A DNA stretch of 64,000 nucleotides, from the NCBI GenBank assembly GCA_036495715.1, contig DASXML010000077.1:35591-99590 (forward strand), read 5' to 3'. Position numbers and translations under genes: made by a program. The notes below the pieces were generated by a model, which was given only the letters and a program-made list of their open reading frames with translations, was not told the DNA's origin and ran no database searches. This document shows positions 16,005-24,890 of this stretch, one piece after another. The first letter of the stretch is position 1. Each line of letters starts with the position of its first letter. This DNA comes from Scandinavium sp036495715. GTDB taxonomy: Bacteria > Pseudomonadota > Gammaproteobacteria > Enterobacterales > Enterobacteriaceae.

Positions 16005-16625
16005 TTATTTTTTAGCAGCGAAACGCGCCGCTGCTTCGTCCCAGTTCACAACGTCCCAAAACGCTTTGATGTAGTCCGGGCGACGGTTCTGGAATTTCAG
16101 GTAGTAAGCGTGTTCCCACACATCCAGACCCAGGATTGGGAAACCAGAGGTGCCAGAAATCGCTTCACCCATCAGCGGGGAATCCTGGTTTGCGGTAGAT
16201 ACCACAGCCAATTTACCGTCTTTCAGGACCAGCCACGCCCAGCCAGAACCGAAACGGGTTGCTGCCGCTTTCTCGAACTCTTCTTTGAATTTCTCAACAG
16301 AGCCGAAGGTGCTTTCGATAGCCGCTTTCAGGTCGCCCTGCAAAGTCGTACCGGTTTTCAGGCCTTTCCAGAAAAGGCTGTGATTAGCGTGGCCGCCCGC
16401 GTTGTTACGCAGTGGGCCTTTTTTGTCTGCTGGCAGCTGATCCAGTTTGGTGATCAGTTCTTCAACCGGCAGGTTAGCGAATTCTGGCAGGCTTTCCAGC
16501 GCAGCGTTCGCGTTGTTCACGTAAGCCTGGTGGTGTTTAGAGTGATGGATTTCCATCGTCTGCTTGTCAAAGTGCGGCTCAAGGGCGTCGTACGCATACG
16601 GCAGGGATGGCAGGGTATAACTCAT
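16005..16625 (-). CDS. sodA: Manganese superoxide dismutase
   Basis: Cytoplasmic Mn-SOD that dismutates superoxide. The ATG at 16625 (MSYTLPSLPYAYDALEPHF), behind GGAGATGAAT, gives 206 residues as in E. coli. The metal ligands are His27, His82, and the DVWEHAYY motif (Asp168, His172). Active-site Gly77/Gln147 context marks the Mn rather than Fe type (NNAGGHANHSLFW, ANQDSPL). The promoter region carries a strong -10 and a Fur-like operator. Not adjacent to kdgT as in E. coli. Confidence 0.97.
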   Translation of the reverse strand: MSYTLPSLPYAYDALEPHFDKQTMEIHHSKHHQAYVNNANAALESLPEFANLPVEELITKLDQLPADKKGPLRNNAGGHANHSLFWKGLKTGTTLQGDLKAAIESTFGSVEKFKEEFEKAAATRFGSGWAWLVLKDGKLAVVSTANQDSPLMGEAISGTSGFPILGLDVWEHAYYLKFQNRRPDYIKAFWDVVNWDEAAARFAAKK

Positions 16626-16683
16626 ATTCATCTCCATTTATTATCGGGCGGCTATAGTGTTACGCCGCGTAAGCAGTTGGTTC

Positions 16684-16722
16684 ATTATAGTTAATTAAAT
16701 GATATTGAAAATGTTTATCAAT
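16684..16722 (-). promoter_or_regulatory. sodA promoter with overlapping Fur-type operator
   Basis: On the minus strand TATAAT (16684-16689) is preceded by an AT-rich block ATTTTCAATATCATTTAA resembling the Fur box. The arrangement and most bases match the E. coli sodA promoter, which is repressed by Fur and ArcA and activated by SoxS. Binding here is inferred. Confidence 0.7.
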
Positions 16723-16913
16723 GCCGTACTTTTAATAAGGTTATAACTTTTGGTTATGTCGCTGATTTTGTGAGCCCGCTCAAGCCGAACACGCGCTTTT
16801 TGCCAGGTCTGAGATTTACACGGCAACGGTCGGAAGGTTAATCGATTGACTACTTTTTACACTCAGCACGTCAGATGAAAGATTCATCGACGTAAAAAGC
16901 TGAGGATAAGAAA

Positions 16914-17948
16914 ATGAGTCACGCGATTACGATGGGTATTTTTTGGCATTTGATAGGTGCAGCCAGTGCAGCCTGTTTCTATGCCCCGTTTAAAAAGGTT
17001 AAAAATTGGTCCTGGGAAACAATGTGGTCGATTGGCGGTTTTGTTTCCTGGCTTATCCTTCCGTGGGCCATCAGCGCCATGCTGCTGCCAGATTTCTGGG
17101 CCTACTACCGTTCATTTAGCGCATCCACGCTGCTGCCCGTGTTTCTGTTCGGCGCGATGTGGGGCATTGGCAATATCAACTACGGCCTGACCATGCGCTA
17201 TCTCGGCATGTCGATGGGTATCGGGATTGCCATCGGTATCACGCTGATTGTCGGCACGCTGATGACGCCAATTCTGAACGGCCAGTTCCACGTGCTGGTT
17301 GGCACTGAAGGCGGTCGTATGACACTGTTGGGTGTGCTGGTTGCGGTAGTCGGCGTCGGCATTGTGACCCGCGCCGGACAGTTGAAAGAACGCAAAATGG
17401 GCATTAAGGCGGAAGAGTTTAATCTCAAGAAAGGCCTGATCCTGGCGGTAATGTGCGGGATTTTCTCCGCAGGGATGTCATTTGCGATGAACGCCGCAAA
17501 GCCGATGCACGAAGCGGCGGCAGCACTCGGCGTTGATCCGCTGTACGTGGCGTTGCCAAGCTATGTGGTGATCATGGGTGGCGGTGCGCTGGTTAACCTC
17601 GGCTTCTGCTTTATCCGTTTGGCCACCAAATCAAACCTGTCGATAAAAGCAGACTTCTCGCTGGCAAAACCGATGATCATCGGCAATATCCTGTTTTCCG
17701 CACTCGCGGGTCTGATGTGGTATCTGCAGTTCTTCTTCTATGCCTGGGGCCACGCCAGCATTCCAGCGCAGTACGACTACATGAGCTGGATGTTGCACAT
17801 GAGTTTCTACGTGCTGTGCGGCGGTTTTGTCGGCTTACTCATGAAAGAGTGGAACAACGCAGGCCGTCGTCCGGTAGGCGTACTGAGCCTTGGCTGCGTG
17901 GTCATTATCATTGCGGCAAATATTGTCGGGTTGGGTATGGCGAACTGA
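16914..17948 (+). CDS. rhaT: L-rhamnose/proton symporter RhaT
   Basis: Inner-membrane L-rhamnose:H+ symporter, 344 residues as in E. coli. The sequence MSHAITMGIFWHLIGAASAACFYAPFKKVK and ten hydrophobic segments match the RhaT family of the drug/metabolite transporter superfamily. Divergent from sodA, converging with rhaR. Expression in E. coli needs RhaS and CRP. It is one of two possible rhamnose uptake systems in this locus; the other is the ABC transporter downstream of rhaD. Confidence 0.96.
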   Translation: MSHAITMGIFWHLIGAASAACFYAPFKKVKNWSWETMWSIGGFVSWLILPWAISAMLLPDFWAYYRSFSASTLLPVFLFGAMWGIGNINYGLTMRYLGMSMGIGIAIGITLIVGTLMTPILNGQFHVLVGTEGGRMTLLGVLVAVVGVGIVTRAGQLKERKMGIKAEEFNLKKGLILAVMCGIFSAGMSFAMNAAKPMHEAAAALGVDPLYVALPSYVVIMGGGALVNLGFCFIRLATKSNLSIKADFSLAKPMIIGNILFSALAGLMWYLQFFFYAWGHASIPAQYDYMSWMLHMSFYVLCGGFVGLLMKEWNNAGRRPVGVLSLGCVVIIIAANIVGLGMAN

Positions 17949-18797
17949 TTACGCTGCCGTTTTATTCCGATGACGCCACTGCCCTGGCGTCATCCCCACT
18001 TCTCGATTAAACACCACCGAAAAGTAGTTACTGTCCTCAAAGCCGCAGTGCATCGCAATTTCACCGATCATCAATTCTGAATGCTGGAGCAGATACTGCG
18101 CGTGGCAGATACGCAACTGACGCAGATAATGGTTGATGGTCATTCCTGTCTGACTGCGAAACTGCTGACGCAGTGTGCGTTCGCTACAGGCCTGCTGCTC
18201 GCAGAAAATATCTAACGCAAAGGGTCGATTCAGACTGCCCGCCAGCGCGGTCAGTAATTTATCGAGCAACGCTTCACTCTCGGTCGCCGCCAGGTTATCC
18301 GTCGCATAACGATGGCGACGCAGCGTCACCACCAACTGCGCAAATAACAGCTCTGCCATATCGTTCGCATGGCTACAGGTTTTATGACTCTCTTGCTCCA
18401 GCGAGGTGATCACCTGCCGCGCCTGCGTCATGCCGCTGCTGCCAATACGCCAATGCGGCGTCCATACCGTACCGTGCAATCCGGGGATGTGCGCCGTCCA
18501 GTCCAGATTGAGCTTTAGACGTTCAGGGCAGTAGATAATATTCTGCAAAACCAGATCGTTAACGGAGGCGTAAGAGTGCTTGTCTTCGGCACGAATATAA
18601 AACAAATCACCGCGCGTGATGCGATACGGGCGATCGTTAAGAATGTGTAAGCCGTTGCCGCGCCACACCAACACCAGCTCGCAAAATTCATGCGTGTGCT
18701 CAGCAAACACATTTTGCGGATAGCGATCGGCCACCGCCACCGCCTGCTGCGGTGACGTAAAAAAATCGGCTTTGCGGAGAATAAGCGGTGCTGGCAC
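17949..18797 (-). CDS. rhaR: L-rhamnose operon activator RhaR
   Basis: AraC/XylS activator that, with L-rhamnose, turns on rhaSR. 282 residues from a GTG at 18797. An N-terminal cupin sugar-binding domain (FAEHTHEFCELVLVWRGNG) is followed by two C-terminal helix-turn-helix units (residues about 185-275, ERTLRQQFRSQTGMTINHYLRQLRI and IGEIAMHCGFEDSNYFSVVFNREVGMTP). It lies 74 bases downstream of rhaS in the same direction, as an rhaSR operon, and its stop abuts rhaT's stop. Confidence 0.95.
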   Translation of the reverse strand: MPAPLILRKADFFTSPQQAVAVADRYPQNVFAEHTHEFCELVLVWRGNGLHILNDRPYRITRGDLFYIRAEDKHSYASVNDLVLQNIIYCPERLKLNLDWTAHIPGLHGTVWTPHWRIGSSGMTQARQVITSLEQESHKTCSHANDMAELLFAQLVVTLRRHRYATDNLAATESEALLDKLLTALAGSLNRPFALDIFCEQQACSERTLRQQFRSQTGMTINHYLRQLRICHAQYLLQHSELMIGEIAMHCGFEDSNYFSVVFNREVGMTPGQWRHRNKTAA

Positions 18798-18871
18798 AGC
18801 AAGACCTCAAACAGCGGATAACGACCTATTATTAGCTGTTTTTACGGCAAAAAACGGTGACTGGACTCGCG

Positions 18872-19708
18872 TTACTGAAGCAGGGTGTCACGTCCTTGAC
18901 GGATATCGCGCGGCGACCAATCAAATTCGCGGCGAAACAGCGTCGAAAAGTGGTTACTGTCGCCAAAACCGCAGCGAAATGCAATATCTGTGACGCTTTC
19001 GTCGCTGTGACGCAACAAATGCCGCGCTTTGGTCAGGCGAATGCGGTTGAGGTAGCGCTGAGGCGTCATGCCGGTGTGCTGTTTTAACTGACGGTGCAAC
19101 GTGCGCAACGACAACGAAAAACGCTCTGCGACCTCTTCCCAACACACATCGTCAGCGAAATGGTCTTCCAGCCACGCCATCATCAGGTTCAGGCGCGCAT
19201 CGTTATTATTCGCCTCCGCCGCGAGGCTGCCTTTGCGCAGTTGAACCAGCAACTGCATAAACAGAATTTCGCGGTTGGCGATAGCGTGCATACCGCTATC
19301 GTCGTCGAGATTTTCCATCTGCTGCACAATCTGTCGCACCTGTGACAACACCGCCTGATTTACTCGCCAGTGTGACGGATACACGCCGTCTTGCTCCTGC
19401 GGTAACAGTTTTTGCAGACCGGAAAGAAACTGGAACGCGTCCGGCGAACGGTACAGCACGTTGGTCAGACACAGATTGTCGGTGTGTTCATACAGATGAC
19501 GATCGTGATCGCGCACAAAACACACCGTGCCGCCGGTAATGGTGTAAGGCTGACCATTAAAGACATGGATGCCGGTGCCGTGTTCCACGATCACAATCTC
19601 ATGAAAATCATGATGATGCTCCGGGAACTCCGCTTGTGGAAGCCGTGGCTCAATGGCGACAGGCGCATGCCCTGAGGGAAAAAAATCCACGCTGTGCAGT
19701 ACGGTCAT
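18872..19708 (-). CDS. rhaS: L-rhamnose operon activator RhaS
   Basis: AraC/XylS activator of rhaBAD and rhaT in response to L-rhamnose. 278 residues, as in E. coli. Cupin half with FPEHHHDFHEIVIVEHGTGIHVFNG, then the DNA-binding domain (about 170-275) with SLRTLHRQLKQHTGMTPQRYLNRIRL and VTDIAFRCGFGDSNHFSTLFRREF. First gene of rhaSR, divergent from rhaBAD. Confidence 0.95.
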   Translation of the reverse strand: MTVLHSVDFFPSGHAPVAIEPRLPQAEFPEHHHDFHEIVIVEHGTGIHVFNGQPYTITGGTVCFVRDHDRHLYEHTDNLCLTNVLYRSPDAFQFLSGLQKLLPQEQDGVYPSHWRVNQAVLSQVRQIVQQMENLDDDSGMHAIANREILFMQLLVQLRKGSLAAEANNNDARLNLMMAWLEDHFADDVCWEEVAERFSLSLRTLHRQLKQHTGMTPQRYLNRIRLTKARHLLRHSDESVTDIAFRCGFGDSNHFSTLFRREFDWSPRDIRQGRDTLLQ

Positions 19709-19881
19709 AACGGCCCCACGAAATGAGAAAAGTTATCAGGATAATAAGCAGCCCCCGCCATTCTCACCTTGAATTTTTGACAGCAAAGCGTGCAAACCCT
19801 GTTCGTTTTTCAAGAAACGACGGGAAAGATCAGGAAATGGGTTCAGCGTCACACCCGAATGAAACGACCTCACTAACGGAA

Positions 19882-19952
19882 ATTGTGAACCCCCTCACGT
19901 TCATCTTTGATTTCTTGCCAGCCACCTTTTAGGACTGTCAGTAGTAAGAAGG
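19882..19952 (+). promoter_or_regulatory. rhaBAD control region: CRP site and RhaS-binding region
   Basis: The 300 bases between rhaS and rhaB contain TGTGA-ACCCCC-TCACG (19884-19899), a near-consensus CRP site. Immediately after it comes ATCTTTGATTTCTTGCCAG then TGTCAGTAGTAAGAAGG, which aligns with the E. coli RhaS operator and rhaBAD core promoter. The remaining part (19709-19880) must hold the rhaSR promoter and RhaR site; I see no ORF there. Confidence 0.75.
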
Positions 19953-20008
19953 TAGCGATCCCAGAGGTACTCCAGACTGTCTGCAATGACTATCAGAAGG
20001 ACCCTGCC

Positions 20009-21475
20009 ATGACTTTTCGCCATTGTGTGGCGGTTGATTTAGGCGCCTCCAGCGGACGCGTAATGCTTGCCTGTTACGACCGCAAAAAAAGGACCCTGGC
20101 GCTGCGTGAAATCCACCGTTTTATGAATACGCTCCAGAAAGTGGACGGCACTGACTGCTGGGATATCGACAGCCTCGAAGCCGAAATCCGCTGCGGGCTG
20201 AAGAAAGTGTGCGACGACGGCATTCTTATCGACAGCATCGGTATCGACACTTGGGGCGTGGATTACGTGCTGTTGGATAAAGACGGCAACCGCGTTGGCC
20301 TGCCCGTTTCCTATCGCGACAGCCGTACTCAGGGCGTGATGCAACGCGCTGAAAATCAACTCGGGCGCGCTGAAATCTATCGCCGCAGCGGTATTCAGTT
20401 CCTGCCGTTTAACACGCTCTACCAGTTCCGCGCCTTTTCTGAACAGCAGCCGCAAGTGGCAAAGCGCGTCGCCCACGCACTGCTTATTCCTGACTATTTC
20501 AGCTACCGCCTGACCGGCAAAATGAACTGGGAATACACCAACGCCACCACCACTCAGTTGGTGAATATCAACACCGATAATTGGGATGAAGAACTGCTCA
20601 ACTGGGCGGGCGCACCGCGCAGTTGGTTTGGCACGCCGACGCATCCCGGCAACGTCATCGGCCACTGGATTTGCCCGCAGGGCAATAAAATCCCGGTCGT
20701 TGCCGTCGCCAGCCATGACACCGCCAGCGCGGTGATTGCTTCTCCACTCGAAGGCAAGCACGCGGCGTACCTTTCCTCCGGCACCTGGTCGTTAATGGGT
20801 TACGAGAGCAAAACGCCCTGTACCAGCGACGTTGCGCTAGCAAATAACATCACCAACGAAGGCGGCGCAGAAGGCCGTTATCGCGTGCTGAAAAACATCA
20901 TGGGCCTGTGGTTGCTGCAACGCGTACTGAAAGAGCAAAACGTTGGCGACATCGCCGCGCTTATCGCCAGCACGCAGCAACACCCGGCGTGTAAATTCGT
21001 GATTAACCCGAACGATGATCGCTTTATCAACCCGAACAACATGAGCGCCGAAATCCAGGCCGCGTGTCGTGAAAGCCACCAGCCGGTGCCGGAAAGCGCC
21101 GCCGAACTGGCACGCTGTATTTTCGACAGCCTCGCGCTGCTGTACGCCCGCGTGCTGCACGAACTGGCCGATTTGCACGGGCATTCATTCTCACAGTTAC
21201 ACATCGTCGGCGGCGGCTGCCAGAACGAACTGCTGAACCAACTGTGCGCCGACGCCTGCGGCATTACGGTGATCGCCGGGCCGATTGAAGCCTCAACGCT
21301 TGGCAATATTGGCATTCAGCTGATGACGCTTGATGAACTCCACAACGTGGACGATTTCCGCAAAGTGGTGCGCGCTAATCACGCCCTCACCGCTTTTAAT
21401 CCCGATCCGAACAGTGAAATTGCCCGCTACGTCGCGCAGTTTCAGTCACAACAGACGAAGGAGCTTTGCGCATGA
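20009..21475 (+). CDS. rhaB: L-rhamnulokinase
   Basis: FGGY-family kinase that phosphorylates L-rhamnulose to L-rhamnulose 1-phosphate. The ATG at 20009 (MTFRHCVAVDLGASSGR), behind AGAAGGACC, gives 488 residues (489 in E. coli); the 34-residue upstream extension in the same frame covers leader sequence. Seen: phosphate-1 motif DLGASSGR (9-16), DTWGVDYVLLD, SHDTASAVIASPL with the catalytic Asp, SSGTWSLMG, and GGGCQN. First gene of rhaBAD; its TGA overlaps the rhaA ATG. Confidence 0.96.
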   Translation: MTFRHCVAVDLGASSGRVMLACYDRKKRTLALREIHRFMNTLQKVDGTDCWDIDSLEAEIRCGLKKVCDDGILIDSIGIDTWGVDYVLLDKDGNRVGLPVSYRDSRTQGVMQRAENQLGRAEIYRRSGIQFLPFNTLYQFRAFSEQQPQVAKRVAHALLIPDYFSYRLTGKMNWEYTNATTTQLVNINTDNWDEELLNWAGAPRSWFGTPTHPGNVIGHWICPQGNKIPVVAVASHDTASAVIASPLEGKHAAYLSSGTWSLMGYESKTPCTSDVALANNITNEGGAEGRYRVLKNIMGLWLLQRVLKEQNVGDIAALIASTQQHPACKFVINPNDDRFINPNNMSAEIQAACRESHQPVPESAAELARCIFDSLALLYARVLHELADLHGHSFSQLHIVGGGCQNELLNQLCADACGITVIAGPIEASTLGNIGIQLMTLDELHNVDDFRKVVRANHALTAFNPDPNSEIARYVAQFQSQQTKELCA

Positions 21476-22731
21476 CCACTCAACTTGAACAAGCCTGGGA
21501 ACTGGCAAAACAGCGTTACGCCACCGTCGGTGTCGATGTAGAAGAAGCACTGCGTCAGCTCGACCGCCTGCCTGTCTCGATGCACTGCTGGCAGGGCGAT
21601 GACGTCGCCGGGTTTGAAAATCCAGGCGGTGCGTTAACGGGTGGCATTCAGGCAACCGGCAACTATCCGGGCAAAGCACGTAACGCCACCGAATTACGTG
21701 CCGATCTGGAGCAGGCATTAAGCCTGATCCCTGGCCCGAAACGCCTGAACCTGCACGCTATCTATCTGGAATCTGATACACCTGTAGGCCGCAACGAAAT
21801 CAAGCCTGAGCATTTCAAAAACTGGGTACAGTGGGCCAAAACCAACAAACTGGGGCTGGATTTCAACCCGTCCTGTTTCTCGCATCCCAACAGCGCCGAT
21901 GGCTTCACGCTGGCCCACGCCAACGATGAAATCCGCCAGTTCTGGATTGACCACTGCAAAGCCAGCCGCCGCGTTTCGGCTTATTTCGGCGAACAGCTAG
22001 GCACGCCGTCGGTGATGAATATCTGGATCCCGGATGGCATGAAAGACCTGACCGTTGACCGCTTCGCACCGCGCCAGCGCCTGATGAACGCACTGGATGA
22101 CATCATCAGCGAAAAACTGAGTCCGGCGCATCACATCGACGCCGTCGAAAGCAAGCTGTTCGGTATTGGTGCGGAGAGCTACACCGTCGGCTCCAACGAG
22201 TTCTACATGGGTTACGCCACCAGCCGCCAGACCGCGCTGTGTCTGGATGCCGGTCACTTCCACCCGACCGAAGTTATCTCCGACAAAATCTCCGCCGCGA
22301 TGCTGTTTGTTCCACGCCTGCTGCTGCACGTCAGCCGTCCGGTACGTTGGGACAGCGATCACGTAGTGCTGCTGGATGACGAAACTCAGGCCATTGCCAG
22401 CGAAATCATCCGTCACGACCTGTTTGACCGCGTACATATCGGTCTCGACTTCTTCGACGCCTCTATCAACCGCATCGCGGCGTGGGTGATTGGCACACGC
22501 AACATGAAAAAAGCCCTGCTGCGTGCGCTGCTGGAACCGACCGCAGAACTGCGTCAGTTAGAACTCGATGGCGATTACACCGCGCGTCTGGCACTGCTTG
22601 AAGAGCAGAAATGTCTGCCGTGGCAGGCGGTGTGGGAAATGTATTGCCAGCGTCACGATACGCCAGCGAGTAGTCAGTGGCTTAACAGCGTTCGGACGTA
22701 TGAGAAAGACGTTTTAACTAAGCGTAAATAA
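21472..22731 (+). CDS. rhaA: L-rhamnose isomerase
   Basis: Converts L-rhamnose to L-rhamnulose; TIM-barrel metalloenzyme using Mn2+/Zn2+. ATG at 21472 overlaps the rhaB stop (ATGA) and gives 419 residues as in E. coli. The catalytic and metal region is conserved: HAIYLESD, NPSCFSHP, ESKLFGIGAESYTVGSNEFYMGYA, CLDAGHFHPTEVISDK, HVSRPVRWDSDHVV. Second gene of the rhaBAD operon; a REP cluster follows before rhaD. Confidence 0.97.
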   Translation: MTTQLEQAWELAKQRYATVGVDVEEALRQLDRLPVSMHCWQGDDVAGFENPGGALTGGIQATGNYPGKARNATELRADLEQALSLIPGPKRLNLHAIYLESDTPVGRNEIKPEHFKNWVQWAKTNKLGLDFNPSCFSHPNSADGFTLAHANDEIRQFWIDHCKASRRVSAYFGEQLGTPSVMNIWIPDGMKDLTVDRFAPRQRLMNALDDIISEKLSPAHHIDAVESKLFGIGAESYTVGSNEFYMGYATSRQTALCLDAGHFHPTEVISDKISAAMLFVPRLLLHVSRPVRWDSDHVVLLDDETQAIASEIIRHDLFDRVHIGLDFFDASINRIAAWVIGTRNMKKALLRALLEPTAELRQLELDGDYTARLALLEEQKCLPWQAVWEMYCQRHDTPASSQWLNSVRTYEKDVLTKRK

Positions 22732-22738
22732 AGACAAT

Positions 22739-22804
22739 CCCGGCGGGACTTTACTCGCCGGGCTTACGCGTCAATGTAAGCCGGGTAAGCGTAGCGCCAC
22801 CCGG
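22739..22804. repeat. REP/BIME cluster between rhaA and rhaD
   Basis: Two palindromes: CCCGGCG ... CGCCGGG (22739-22762), then GCCGGGTAAGCGTAGC ... CCACCCGG (22780-22804), a REP-type sequence. The cluster sits inside the rhaBAD transcript, where REP hairpins usually stabilise upstream mRNA. Confidence 0.82.
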
Positions 22805-22834
22805 AAATATGCAATATGAAGGAAAAGAAAGACT

Positions 22835-23665
22835 ATGCAGACCATCACTAATTCCTGGTTCGTTCAGGGCATGATCAAAGCCACCACCGACGCCTGGCTG
22901 AAAGGCTGGGACGAACGCAACGGCGGCAATCTGACTTTACGCCTGGACGAAACCGACATCGCGCCATTTGAAGCAGATTTCCATCCGAAACCGCGTTATA
23001 TCGCACTCAGCCAGCCGATGCCCGCACTGGCTAACACGCCATTTATCGTCACCGGTTCCGGCAAATTCTTCCGCAACGTACAGCTCTCCCCGACCGCTAA
23101 TTTAGGCGTGGTGAAAGTGGACAGCGACGGCGCGGGCTACCACATTCTTTGGGGGCTGACGCACGAAGCGGTGCCTACGTCAGAGCTGCCTGCACATTTC
23201 CTTTCCCATTGCGAGCGCATCAAAGCGACCCAGGGTAAAGACCGCGTGATCATGCACTGCCACGCCACCAACCTGATCGCCCTGACCTACGTGCTGGAAA
23301 ACAACAGCGACCTCATTACCCGCAAGCTGTGGGAAGGCAGCACCGAGTGTCTGGTGGTGTTCCCGGACGGCGTCGGCATTCTGCCGTGGATGGTGCCGGG
23401 CACCGATGAAATCGGCCAGGCAACGGCCATCGACATGCAGAAGCATTCGCTGGTGCTGTGGCCATTCCACGGCGTATTCGGCAGCGGTCCAACGCTCGAC
23501 GAAGCCTTTGGTCTGATTGATACCGCCGAGAAATCGGCAGAAGTTCTGGTGAAGGTTTACTCGATGGGCGGCATGAAACAAACCATCACCCGAGAAGAAC
23601 TGATTGCCCTCGGCAAACGCTTTGGCGTGTCCCCGATGGCATCAGCATTAGCGCTTTACGCATAA
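22835..23665 (+). CDS. rhaD: Rhamnulose-1-phosphate aldolase
   Basis: Class II zinc aldolase that splits L-rhamnulose 1-phosphate into DHAP and L-lactaldehyde. 276 residues (274 in E. coli). Zinc ligands lie in VIMHCHATNL (His near 141 and 143) and LWPFHGVFG (His near 212); the catalytic Glu is in TSELPAHFLSHCERIKAT. ATG behind a purine-rich AAGGAAAAG. Third gene of rhaBAD, 103 bases after rhaA across the REP cluster. Confidence 0.96.
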   Translation: MQTITNSWFVQGMIKATTDAWLKGWDERNGGNLTLRLDETDIAPFEADFHPKPRYIALSQPMPALANTPFIVTGSGKFFRNVQLSPTANLGVVKVDSDGAGYHILWGLTHEAVPTSELPAHFLSHCERIKATQGKDRVIMHCHATNLIALTYVLENNSDLITRKLWEGSTECLVVFPDGVGILPWMVPGTDEIGQATAIDMQKHSLVLWPFHGVFGSGPTLDEAFGLIDTAEKSAEVLVKVYSMGGMKQTITREELIALGKRFGVSPMASALALYA

Positions 23666-23805
23666 CTACATCGCGCCCCGCTCACCGAGACGGGGCGAAA
23701 AAACACCTGCAACCTACCCATTCCCTATGGATTTCGCGGTGCAGAAAACCAACGCATCTGCAACGTGAAAGACGACGGGAATCTAACTCGAAGTGGAGTA
23801 AAGCA

Positions 23806-24792
23806 ATGAAAATAAAAGCAAGCTTGATCCTCACCGTTGCCGCACTGGCACTGTCCAGTTCTGCATTTGCTGAAGTGAAAATCGCCCTGGTGGCAAAATC
23901 GCTGGGAAATGGATTTTTTGAGGCAGCCAACGTTGGCGCGCAGGAAGCGGCAAAAGAGTTAGGTGACGTTAAAGTCATTTATACCGGTCCCACGACCACC
24001 ACCGCAGAAGCGCAGATCGAAGTGCTGAACGGTCTGATCGCCCAAGGGGTGGATGCGATCGCCATTTCAGCCAACGATCCGGACGCGCTGGTGCCGGTGC
24101 TGAAAAAAGCGATGCAGCGTGGCATCAAAGTAGTTTCCTGGGATTCCGGCGTCGCGCAGGCGGGCCGTCAGATCCACCTGAATCCTTCCAATAACGCGTT
24201 GATCGGCGAAACCAACGTTAAGCTGGCCGCCGATGCGTTGAAAGCGCTGAATGTCGAGAAAGGCGACGTGGCGATCCTGAGTGCCACGCCAACCTCCACT
24301 AACCAGAACATCTGGATTGCGGAGATGAAAAAAGTGCTGCCGCAGTACCCGTCCATCAACTTAGTCACCGTTGCCTACGGCGATGACCTTTCCGATAAAA
24401 GCTACCGCGAAGCGGTCGGTTTACTGAAAACGTATCCTGATTTGAAAGTGATCGTTTCGCCGTCATCTGTCGGCATCGTGGCGGCCGCGCAGGCGGTGAA
24501 AGATCAGGGCAAAATCGGCAAAGTGTACGTTACCGGCCTTGGCCTGCCATCTGAAATGGCGGGTGCAATCAAATCCGGCGCCAGCAAAAGTTTTGCCATC
24601 TGGAACCCTATCGATCTGGGCTATGCGGCAACGTACTTAGCAGACGATCTGGTGAAAGGCACGGCGACCAAAACCGAGGCCAGCATGGGTAAACTCGGCA
24701 AAGTGACGCTGGATGCAGACGGTAACGGTGCGATGGCGAAGCCGTTCGTCTACGATGCCAGCAACATTGATAAGTTCTCCAAAATTTTCTGA
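23806..24792 (+). CDS. Sugar ABC transporter substrate-binding protein, probable L-rhamnose
   Basis: 328-residue periplasmic binding protein of the ribose/AI-2 type (Peripla_BP_4). Signal peptide MKIKASLILTVAALALSSSAFA (about 22 residues), then VKIALVAKSLGNGFFEAANVGAQEAAKELGDV, AQIEVLNGLIAQGVDAIAISANDPDAL, and VSWDSGV, typical of RhaS of rhizobial rhamnose transporters and of LsrB. Placed 140 bases after rhaD and ahead of the ATPase and two permeases. Rhamnose specificity is inferred from context and family; the name rhaS would clash with the regulator. Not present in the E. coli rha locus. Confidence 0.85.
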   Translation: MKIKASLILTVAALALSSSAFAEVKIALVAKSLGNGFFEAANVGAQEAAKELGDVKVIYTGPTTTTAEAQIEVLNGLIAQGVDAIAISANDPDALVPVLKKAMQRGIKVVSWDSGVAQAGRQIHLNPSNNALIGETNVKLAADALKALNVEKGDVAILSATPTSTNQNIWIAEMKKVLPQYPSINLVTVAYGDDLSDKSYREAVGLLKTYPDLKVIVSPSSVGIVAAAQAVKDQGKIGKVYVTGLGLPSEMAGAIKSGASKSFAIWNPIDLGYAATYLADDLVKGTATKTEASMGKLGKVTLDADGNGAMAKPFVYDASNIDKFSKIF

Positions 24793-24800
24793 TGCGTTTT

Positions 24801-24830
24801 GTAGGCCGGATAAGCGTAGCGCCATCCGGC
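24801..24830. repeat. REP element after the binding-protein gene
   Basis: GTAGGCCGGATAAGCGTAGC followed by GCCATCCGGC is a REP hairpin in the 98-base gap between the binding protein and ATPase genes. Such a position commonly keeps the binding-protein mRNA more abundant than the downstream membrane components. Confidence 0.88.
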
Positions 24831-24890
24831 AACACGGCGGGTGCGCTACCGCTTACCCGCTCTACAAGACCCCTTTGACGGAGAACATTC

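Noticed and set aside
20039..20761. 240-codon minus-strand frame opposite rhaB
   Set aside because: Antisense shadow of a well-conserved gene; no domain recognisable.
23669..23700. Terminator directly after rhaD
   Set aside because: CGCCCCG ... CGGGGCG hairpin is followed by A's, not T's, on the coding strand; likely permits transcription into the ABC genes.
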